A stretch of 64,000 nucleotides of DNA from Chloranthus sessilifolius (Eukaryota > Streptophyta > Magnoliopsida > Chloranthales > Chloranthaceae). Under the pieces are notes generated by a model. It was given only the letters and a program-made list of their open reading frames with translations. It searched no databases and was not told where the DNA came from. Of the stretch, positions 55,496 to 64,000 are shown piece by piece. Each line of letters starts with the position of its first letter. Positions within the stretch are counted from its first letter, which is position 1. The stretch lies in NCBI GenBank assembly GCA_021018995.1, contig CM037587.1, positions 87,169,251 through 87,233,250 on the forward strand, read 5' to 3'. A program made the translations under genes and the position numbers.

Positions 55496-57880
55496 TGTGA
55501 CGTCCTGAAACTTTTGACTTTGAAAAATACATCTCAATGTGCGTGCCCAATGGGTCATGCACCAGGGAAAGATGGCTTTGAGTTAGAAGGAATAGTAATG
55601 GGATGAGAAAGACCACTTGATGATGAGAGATACACCGAAGTTCAGTGTATGCGCTTAGCACCCACATTTGAGCTTTTAAGTATATAAGTTAACAGATAAG
55701 ATAATTAAATTTCCTTTCTTTGGTTGTTGAGAGAAAATAAATGAGAAGAGAGGGAAGGATGAGAGCTTTGAATTCATGAGTGTGCGTGCCAGGGGTTGAA
55801 CCTACGTGCAGAATTACGGATACAAGATCGAAGGAAATTCCCAGAATTCAAAGCCTTGAAACTCTAGCTGGAGTTGAGCCTGTGGATCAAGAAATCGATC
55901 GAATCAAAGGTAAGAACTCTGATTTTTATCATGATTTGGTTGGGAATTAGATGTGTATTAGTTTTTAATTAGCATGAGTGAGAAATTAGAAGAAAAGAGG
56001 TTAAGTTTTAAAGAAATAGGTTTGAGAAGTTAAAACCTGAGAATGGGAAGAATCTAACAAAACCGATTGATCAAAATAACTGATCGATCGATCGATTTTG
56101 TCCTGTGTGAAAGAACAAGGGTTTCTAAGGAATTCGATCAAACGAAATAGTTTCAATCGATTGATTTGTGAAAATTGATCGATCGATATGCACATTGATC
56201 GATCGTTTTATGAAAAACAGTGAGTGTGTTAAATGGCTTCTAAAGAAATTGACCCATCAAAAATGATTTCGATCGATCGATTTTGGAAAACCAATCGATT
56301 GGTTTTTGAATCGATCGATCGATTTAGGCAAATTCAGGATTTTGTTTGGTTTTGATTCGAAGACTTTGGGGAGACCTTATATCTTCCTATTTTACGTCAT
56401 TTCTGACGTACGGACTACGATTTGATGTGTTCTAGGTATGGGTTGTGTATATTCTTGAGGAACGGGCTTGGATTTAAAGGAGTTTGTTAACTTCTCATCA
56501 AGGTAGGGAAAAGCTAGTAACTTGCATATTTGAATTTTGTTCAGCATGAACTTTGTGATATGATAAGAATATGTACGCGATTGTGTAGTTTTTCGTCCAT
56601 CATTCAACATGAATTTCGTTATAGCTTTTTAACATAAAAAGTATGTGAGGATGTGCACTAAGAAGAAACCATAAGTGTGTGTGTGTGTGTGTGTGTGAAA
56701 TTTGATAAGTGAGTATGTGACCCCAGTAAAAATCTATGGTATGTGTGTGTGACATCAAGAATATGTGTGTGTGAAATCAGTAAATGTGATAAGTGTGTGT
56801 GTAACTTTGAAGGCAACCCTATTATAAATTATCACAAATACAAGGTGAATAACTATAAGTTAAATTTTGCACTTTGATTTAAGGTTCATGTGTTGAATAC
56901 CCTACTGACATAGCGGTATACCAGTGACCGATACGGTGGGATATCTGTACTTGTGCTTCGGTACGGCAGGATATCTGTTCTTTGCTTTCCAATCTGTGGA
57001 AATATTTCGTTCGACACAAGTCACCTAATTCGAAGGGGCTTGGGCAACTTTGTGTAAATTTTTCATTAAACGACAATGTTTGGGGTATTATATCGATATT
57101 ATATGCAGTTCTCGATGCTATATTTGCTCGAGAGATTACTTAAGTGATTGGTTTAAGTGTGTGCGTTAAGAGAACCATTTGAGTAACTATGTTTAGTGTG
57201 TTTTGAAACTTTTCATCAGATATTCATTTTTGTCAATTTAATTACTTTTAAATTTTAAATTGTTACTCTCAGTAAGCTAAGCATGTTTCCGATTATGCCA
57301 TGAAGTATATGTTTGATATCATAATATGCATGTTGCTTATGTTTCCCTATTGAGCTTAGATGTAGCTCACCCTTCGACTATACGTCACAGGTACAGAGGA
57401 GGCATCGGGTACTAAGGACGTAGATCCTGAGGACCCTGAGTACATACCTAGGGAGGAGACAAAGCCCCCTCCGGAGGAGTTCTTCTAGCGGACTGTGCTA
57501 CGCTAGTTTGATTTTGAGATTACATTTGTATAGCTTGGTACGTCCAGCCAGTTTAGTTTTGTAAGAATACTTGTATGTCTCACAATATTTTATTTTACAA
57601 ATCATGTGTTGGTGACGATTGTTTGTCACTAATGGTTCGGTTCAGTTCTTTTGGCCATGTGAGTTGCATAGGATTAGAACCGTCTTTTGTTATCTTTTGA
57701 GTTGTCTTTATATAGAAATGGAGATTTATTTCTTATGATGACTTCATCTGCTTATTTAGACATATGCTTTGTTCTGCTTTGCGTGTGGATGTACCAAGTG
57801 TTTCTTTCATATAGGGGGATCGGCCTTAATGGCTGATCCAACAGCACAGGTTTTCAGGTGCAAAAATTTGGGCTATCGCA
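55496..57880 (+). repeat. Element C 3' LTR (2385 bp)
   Basis: TGTGACGTCC to GGGCTATCGCA. The donor CAAAG|GTAAGA is at 55909/55910. The CGATCGATCG-type array lies at about 56060-56335, better preserved than in the 5' LTR. A (GT)n run is at about 56673-56697. The hairpin TGAGCTTAGATGTAGCTCA is near 57352-57370, with acceptor GTCACAG ending 57390 (intron about 1481 bp). The acidic frame reads DVDPEDPEYIPREETKPPP, then EEFF and a stop. Confidence 0.92.
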
Positions 57881-57885
57881 GTTGT

Positions 57886-59530
57886 AGACCTCAAATAGGA
57901 CTGCAAGCATGAGCATAAGCATAGCTACTAAATTCTAACATCTTCATGTTCTCTTCACCATAGATTGGGCATCCTCTTGTCTCCACCTAGCAATTCACTT
58001 CACCTTGGATCCATAAGGACTTTTATTGGGTTGTAATGTGGCTTAGGGTTGAGGTTTTAAATAAATGAAGGGGTAAAAGGGATTCAAAAATTGAGAATTC
58101 AGCAAGAGGAGGAGGTGGATCATGACTTCACCTTCTTCATTTCATCATAGCTTCATCTTCATTTGTATTTTTTAGAGCTGAAGTGGCCAGCTTCTTCTCT
58201 TCTTTTTACTTTTTTAATTTAAGTACTTCTCTTGACTTCTGTTTCTTTCTCTCTATTTTTTTTATTTTTCATGAAATGCCACAACTATACAACTAACACA
58301 CTGCTGTTTATAGCCTTCTCCTCCTCTCCTTCCACCAAATGTTGAACCCAGCCCACCTATCTTCAACATCTTCTCCTTTACCTTCTGAAATCTCAGAGTG
58401 AGGGTAAGGTTGAATCAGGTCATGAGGTTCAAGTTCAAGTACTCTGATGTTTGTCAAAGAAAAATGGAGTTAAAGGCTCAAAGAGTGTATGCAAAGGGCA
58501 GTTTAATGGGTAAGAATTTGAGGTTCAAACTGTCCAAATGAAAGCCTTAAATCATCTCCTCAGTGTCATGAGTATTGTCCAACAGTTTCAATTTGGGGTG
58601 CCTAACTTCTAGTGAAAAGATGTTGAGTCATCCATTCCTTAGAGCAAAAAAATTGCCAATAACACTCTTCAAAAGAAATTTGATTGGCCCAAATCTCATT
58701 GGGTATGGTCTTCAATTTAACTCATGGCATATGTCCTCACCTTTTTCTCTCCTTTCTGGTTCACTAAGTATTAATTGTGAAAAAATTTCTTGATGTTAGC
58801 TTCATGGAAGTGCTAAGTTTTCAAAGATTTTCAGTTTTAAAATACCTACAAAAGTTTTAATTTCCTCTTTCTAACATGATTAGGTGGGAATTAACTTTAT
58901 TTATCTCGATTTACCTAACACTGTTGTACTAAAATTAACTATTTTATTGGCCTACCGCCCTGCCATACCCCCAAACCTATGATAAACAGTGTCCTCACTG
59001 TTTCAATAGACATGTATAGGGACGGCAGCAAATTAAGAGAAAGTAAACTAAAAGATTGCAAAAAATTACAATAAGTAAGAGAAAGCGAATTTACACAAAA
59101 TGACAATTAAGAAGACAAAACAGTGACACAAACTCCTAAAATAGAAAACTACATAAAACAGAAATTACACCTAAGTAAAAACAGCAGTTAAACTAAAAAC
59201 AAGTATACTAAAAACAACAACTATACTAAACTCCTTAATCAGTAAAAATCCTAAACAGACATTCCTAATAATGGTCTAAGTATGAATCTAAAATAATAGC
59301 ACAGATATTGGATGTCGAGTGTGAGGTGATGGAGGTGATGGACTATGGGATTGTTTTGTGCTATGTCTTTGGGACTGCAGTTATGCACACATTTTAATCA
59401 AGATTCATCACAGCAGCCCATATAAACATAATATTTATACAAATTTAAAACATCTTGACAGATATGTTACATATGATACACAGCTGAGATCACATAACAG
59501 GTAGCAGGTTCTTGAAAGTGGATGGTCTCA
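57886..59530 (-). other. Athila-like element, 3' noncoding internal region
   Basis: This is the Athila internal region downstream of integrase in - orientation. AGGTTTGGGGGTATGG near 58965-58980 is a polypurine-like word repeated at the terminal tract near 32140; such doubled tracts are common in this lineage. No coding frame is recognised; the short open frames here lack known motifs. A-rich DNA fills 59030-59250. Confidence 0.6.
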
Positions 59531-59539
59531 GAGGCTCCA

Positions 59540-59700
59540 TAGCATTTTCAACACTAATTTTTGAGCCTATGACCATTAACCTTCATAACCCTTTCCAAAA
59601 TTAAGGATCATGATCTCAACAGTCCTAGATGGGGGTTCATGAATGAAAGTAAATTGGCCATCCCATCTAGATCTCAGCTGAACTAGAAAGAACTGTAATA
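59540..59700 (-). pseudogene. Athila-like integrase C-terminal remnant
   Basis: Read on the - strand it gives LRSRWDGQFTFIHEPPSRTV and, after a frame change, KVNGHRLK. These match the ...SRWDGPF...GAVEI...FKVNGHRLK... end of Athila/TAT integrases. Nothing recognisable precedes it back to the gag end at about 60300, so RT, RNase H and the integrase core are missing. Confidence 0.65.
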
Positions 59701-60299
59701 TAAAAATGAAAAATCATACCTTTGCATTTGCATCAAACCTAAGTACTTCCAACTCACAAATTGCAGCTGCATGAGAGATGCAAGGAGCTGCTCCAGCTCC
59801 ATAGCATGTGGGCAATTAATGGAGGGCTAAGGGAGCACATGGGTGGGGGCATCTTCAGTCCAAAATTCTACAATATCCTCAAACACCTCAGCCCAAGTCC
59901 AGCAGTTTGGGCAAGGCATCACCATCTCACAAATGACTGCAACTGTCAAATAGTTCTCATTTCCTCCATTTAGCATTCTCCTTGTCAAAAGGAAAAGGAC
60001 TTTGAAAAGTTTAAGGAAATGGCAGATGAGGTACTGCTGGTACTCATCTACTGACACTTCATTCTAAAAAAAAAAATTTGATTTTTTGATTTTTTTAATT
60101 TATTTTTATTTTTATTTTTATTTTATTTTATTTTTTATATTTTTCAGCTGGGGCTCAATAGCAGCCCCATTTATTCAGCACACAGTTCTATCCTTATGCA
60201 CTTCTTTTTGTATAAAAAATCTCTTGGCTTTCCACCACCCTACCATTCCTCGAGGCATTGATGGTCATAGTTTCCTCATTGGTTGAAGAAGTTTCACCA
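59701..60299 (-). other. Unassigned internal DNA of the Athila-like element
   Basis: It lies where protease, RT, RNase H and most of integrase (about 3 kb) should be. A T-rich low-complexity stretch covers 60065-60145. An open frame of 76 codons on the - strand shows no known motif. It is most simply read as a deletion scar plus filler. Confidence 0.5.
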
Positions 60300-61692
60300 A
60301 TCATGTATTAGCCTTTTGGATTGGTCACTGTTTGGATTGGGAGCCAGCCCTCTTCCCTTCTTATCACAGCATTAGAAATTTGACCCATCTAATCTTCTAT
60401 CTTTTTTATGCTCTGACTCTGGAAATTCATAGTCTGTGAGAGTGAGCTGAGGTTTTGCAATGAAAACAAAACTTGCTCCTCAAATGAGGGGGCTCTTAGT
60501 TGTGGTGGGGGCAAAGCTAACTTACTTGGCTGGGGGGGCCGATGTGAGAATTTTTGTCTTGGGGCATGACCTTGAGCATACTGCTAGGTGGCTCTATAAG
60601 GCAATGCCTGCAGTTGTTGGGGTTGTGGCAAATTATCTTGTCTCCACCCCAAGTTTGGGTAGCATTGGCATGCTCCATAACTAACTCTAGATACTAACCA
60701 ACAAAGGGACAGTCTAACAAGGAGTGTGTGGGTGAGTGGCATATCAGATATGCCTCCCCAACCTGTGCAGCCATGTGGGGCTGCAACACACTCAACACTT
60801 TATCAAATTTTTTAGACAAACTATCCACTTTCCTCTCTAGATCATTGTACACATTTAATTCATACAGTTTTCTCCTGGAAGTGGGTTCTTTTGCACCTCT
60901 AGCAGCTGGCTCAATGTCATTTCTTGACAAAGACTCCTGTTGTATAGAGTTTTCACTTATCACATCAAACCAATTCCAAGCTTCCTCATCCGTTTTGTTG
61001 AGGTATGTGCCACCACATGATGCATCAATCATGGATCTAATTTTAGCATCTATCCCCTAGTAGAAGCTTTGCACAGGCTGCCACTTGGTGATTTGGTGGT
61101 GTGGACACTGTCTCAGCAACTCCTTAAATTTATCCCAAGCTTAATGAAAATCTTCAGTTGGGAACTGAGCAAAAGAGATAATGCTCTTCCTCAACTGACT
61201 AGTTTTACTAATTGAGAAAATTTTAGCCAAGAACTGGCATTGGAGGGCATTCCAAGAATTTATGTTGTTTGCTGGGAGCATGTTAAGCCAAGTTCTTACT
61301 TTGTCCTTTAATGAAAAAGGAAAAAGCCTCATTTTTGTTGCTTCATCTCCCAGGCCAGCAATTTTAAATGTGGTGCATAAGGACAAAAACTCATCAATGT
61401 GTTTGTAAGGGTCCTCTTTACTTATCCCATGAAAAGATGGCAACATTTGGATGGTCTGAGGCTTGATCTCATAATTACCCTCAGCAGTAGGGAACTGAAT
61501 GCAGAAGGGGGATGAATATTCCCCTAGTGCATAGTAGTCCCTAAGGGGTCTAGGTTGCTCTCCCATCTCAAATGTTTCTAGATTTTCAGTAGGGGTGGGT
61601 GATGTATGCCTAGGTCTAAGGACTCTTTCTATTTCAGGATTTAAAATTTCAAGACCAGGGTTAAGAGATCTTCTACCCAGCATACAACACAC
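60300..61692 (-). pseudogene. Athila/TAT-type gag
   Basis: The - strand frame from 61692 contains EQPRPLRDYYALGEYSSPF, NYEIKPQTIQMLPSFHG, then DPYKHIDEFLSLCTTF and FPFSLKDKVRTWLNMLP. These are typical of the retrotransposon gag domain of the Athila/TAT group. It continues in the same frame across stops at about 61141 and 61059 to SFYEG-like and GGTYLNKT words, a coiled region and a degraded zinc finger, CHSPTHSLLDCP (about 60707-60742). A frame-shifted tail down to about 60300 keeps PNLGWRQDNLPQPQQ and MGQISNAV words of the gag C-terminal spacer. It would package RNA but is broken. Confidence 0.8.
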
Positions 61693-62137
61693 ACGGCAAG
61701 TAAAAAGATACTTACAGCTTCCTAAAAAAAAATTACTAAACTACTGCACACTACTGCTGAAACTAAAGAATTCATAACTGAAAAGACAACAGGGAAGGGA
61801 GAGATGCAAACTAAGGCAGGGTTGCTCCAGCTACAGCTATTCTCTCCTATGTGATGCTGCTCCGGATCTATGAAAATCAACAATTACAGCAGTAATTTAT
61901 TCAAACACAAAAACAAACAATATCAAGTCTAAAATATAAAAAAAATAAAGAAAGATCGCAAAAATCCTAAAACTACAGTTGTACTTTATTCAAACACTAC
62001 TAAGACACAAAAAGGGCTAAAACAGAAAATTAAAAAAAAAATCAAAAATCACACAAAAACTATAGTTGTAATTTATTCAAACACTACAACTACAACAAAT
62101 TTAAACAAAAACTTAGATTTACTACTTAGATCAAAAC

Positions 62138-62155
62138 TCTCCGGCAGCGGCGCCA
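62138..62155 (-). other. Primer-binding site (Athila-like), tRNA-Asp type
   Basis: On the - strand TGGCGCCGCTGCCGGAGA follows the LTR end after a short AGTTTT spacer. The TGGCGCCG(T/C)TGCCGG core matches the tRNA-Asp primer site typical of Athila/TAT elements, differing at a few bases. This fixes the orientation and the 5' LTR. Confidence 0.8.
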
Positions 62156-62161
62156 AAAACT

Positions 62162-64000
62162 TGTTGGTTTTAGATTGGTCTGTTATGCTTCATTTTATTA
62201 TAAATGTGTGGTTAAAATATAGCAAAGATAAAGAAAGGAAAAATAGATAAAGAGGGGTCAAAAAATGGATAGAACACAGGCATAGCACAAAACAATCCCA
62301 CAATCCTGCAAGATCTAGGGTTGTTGTAGCAAGGTTTGATGAGTAAGAGTTTGTCCCACAGGAAGTGATGATCTAAATAAATTGGTAGAATAGTAAACCT
62401 CCAGATCTGCTATAGGTCTGGCACCTCTAAACCTAAACTAGAAAGCAAGGTAAAGAGAGGGTGTTTTTGGGTGTCACAAACTAAACTAAAAACAGGAATA
62501 AAAATTAGACCTAAAGAAAGGGAGTAAAGAAGAATAAAGCTGGTTTGGAAAGGTAAATAAAAACTGTTGAGAAGTAAACAGCTATGGGCTAATCTTCACT
62601 ATAAAACAAATCAAGAGCTGAATCTCCAGCTGTCCTTCACTTAGCTACAAGCACAAGTGCAAGGTATAAGAATTCAGCCTAACCCAGAGACATGAACTGA
62701 TCTTAGGGCTATATTCTATCCACTTAAATGGTCATAGAATATCCCAAGGACTTCATCCAATCAAGGGGTTAAAGTTGAAATAAGAAAACCATTGCAGACA
62801 CTATATTTGCAATGCTGGAAGCTCATGCATCCATAGGAGCAAATAATCCATGAATATCTAGTGAAGACCACAAGAAATCACAGATTGAATGGGACTTTAA
62901 AATCAGTTGGTCATTGCTACAAAGAGGCTTGCAATGACCTAGCTCTCAAGTCTGCAATCTTTGCAAGATCTCAGATCTATTCACTAAAAATAGTATTGTA
63001 AAACAGAGGAGAAGTTAGATTTGCAGTAATCCCTCACTTGGCTATAAGCACAAGTACAAGGAAAAAAAATTCAACTCAACCCTGTGATATATACCAGTCT
63101 TAGGGCTATACCCTATCTATTTAAATGGTCACAACATATCCCAGGGATTAACCCAGATACAGAGGTTAGAGATAGAACAGGAATATTACTGCAACCACTA
63201 TGTTTGCAAGGCTACAAGCTCATGCATCCATAGGTGCAAACAACCCATAAAATCTAAATGAAAAATATAAGATGAATATAGATTGAAAGAAATATTAAAA
63301 ATGGCTTTGCATTGCATGAAAAGAACTTACAATGACTTGCCCTCAAGGCAGCAGTCTCTGCAAAACTCCAAAACTGCTCACAATGCCATTACAATACATA
63401 TTACAGCTCAAAATAATCCTATCTGCTACAAAGATTTAGCCAACAAATGCTAAGCTAAGAGAAGAAAAAGAAAAAGAAAAAGGGAGGAAACTAAACCCTA
63501 ATCCTAAAATGAGCACAGGCTAAGAATATTCCTGGCTGCCTGGCTACAAAACAACTTACATATATATATATATACAATCCATAAAGCAATGAAATGCTTT
63601 GGCCAATCAGAAATCGAAACTTTGGGAGTTGTTGTTGTGGCTCATTCTCAACCTAGTGGGGAATAGATCATCACATTGGGATGTGTGCCCTAGGTGATGT
63701 GGATCCCAAAAATATCCCTGAAGTTTAAATATACAAGCTGGAACCCGTGCCTCAAGTGGATGGAGCTTCAGAATATAAACTCGAATAGTTCTCGAGTTGC
63801 TATCGAGTGAATAGAGCTTTAGGTGTTGAATCTCGAGAGGTTTAGGCATCAGCTCAAGTGGATAACTAGCTTCAGCAATTGCAACTCAACAGGATGAATT
63901 AAAAGCGTTAAAACTGCTCGAGTGGATGCTTGTCTTCAGGCTGCAGCTCGAGTGGCTGGTTTCTTCAGCAATAAAGTGCTCGAGTGCTTGCTCTAATAGG
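62162..64000 (-). mobile_element. Athila-like element, 5' LTR (partial, runs off the window)
   Basis: The LTR end at 62162 (TGTTGGTTTTAG on the + strand) adjoins the primer site. It is collinear with 17963 onward, including both 400-bp duplicate units, the short (TA)n at about 63559 and the start of the CTCGAG array (from about 63720). On the - strand the LTR begins beyond the window end. Confidence 0.85.

Larger units (their letters stand above)
32661..57880 (+). mobile_element. Element C: Tekay/Del chromovirus with extra ORF, itself split by element D
   Basis: It starts TGTGACGTCC and ends GGGCTATCGCA, with GTTGT at 32656-32660 and 57881-57885. Without D and one copy of its duplication it is about 12.36 kb: LTRs of 2338 and 2385 bp, gag, intron-like segment, pol, palindrome array, aORF and polypurine tract. 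D is inserted 479 bp after the aORF. The two C LTRs show about ten differences in their first hundred bases and a 3' LTR deletion of some 33 bp, so C is old. All ORFs are broken. Confidence 0.93.

Noticed and set aside
56673..56697. (GT)n run as a functional element
   Set aside because: Simple microsatellite, shorter in the partner LTR near 33830; ordinary slippage.
1..64000. Host protein genes, tRNA or rRNA genes
   Set aside because: No non-transposon domain and no cloverleaf or rRNA-like segment was recognised on reading both strands; a covariance-model search was not possible.

Overview
The window is transposon-dense heterochromatin from an angiosperm, probably a eudicot, and it contains no host gene I can support. 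The evidence is plant-type Ty3/gypsy (Metaviridae) elements of the Tekay/Del chromovirus and Athila/TAT lineages, one CACTA (En/Spm) terminus, plant-style TATA boxes and introns, and AT-rich DNA. Nothing seen identifies the species.

Layout. (1) 1-14678 is the right-hand part of a CACTA element. It is built from about eight tandem units of about 815 bp and ends in the terminal motif TAGTG at 14678. Three LTR insertions sit in this array, each with its own 5-bp target duplication: a rearranged LTR at 1214-4101 (GTTTA), a + strand solo LTR at 4846-7212 (GGTTG) and a - strand solo LTR at 9608-12048 (ATTTG). (2) About 14925-17952 is the 3' end of a - strand Tekay/Del element: LTR, chromodomain-like tail, integrase and the end of RNase H. 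(3) From 17963 to beyond the window end is one large - strand Athila-like element. Its 3' LTR is 17963-20765 plus about 31930-32131, its internal region is about 32132-32660 plus 57886-62161, and its 5' LTR is 62162 to beyond 64000. It keeps gag and a scrap of integrase; protease, reverse transcriptase and RNase H are not seen. (4) Element B (20766-31924, TSD GGCCC/GGACC) lies in the Athila 3' LTR. Element C (32661-57880, TSD GTTGT) lies in the Athila internal region. Element D (42556-55414, TSD CCCTA) lies inside C. B and D are one family; C is a related but diverged family.

B, C and D share one plan: LTR, tRNA-iMet-type primer site, gag with zinc knuckles, a short intron-like segment, pol (PR-RT-RH-IN with a chromodomain-like tail), an array of short palindromes, a TATA box, an extra sense ORF of about 450-505 codons (called aORF here), a polypurine tract and the LTR. 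All coding regions carry stops or frameshifts, mostly C-to-T or G-to-A, so these are silenced, decaying copies.

Three signals go beyond routine annotation. First, a GT...AG segment of 144-150 bp separates gag from protease at the same codon in all three elements and restores the frame when removed, so splicing could set the Gag to Gag-Pol ratio. Second, every chromovirus LTR has a 5' splice donor, a palindrome array, a conserved hairpin, a 3' splice acceptor and a small acidic reading frame. Third, each family has its own palindrome (ATTAAT-centred in B/D, CGATCGATCG in C, others in the solo LTRs), placed both in the LTR leader intron and just upstream of the aORF promoter. I suggest, as an inference only, that the aORF protein binds these family-specific arrays as a dimer, comparable in logic to the anti-silencing proteins of VANDAL transposons.
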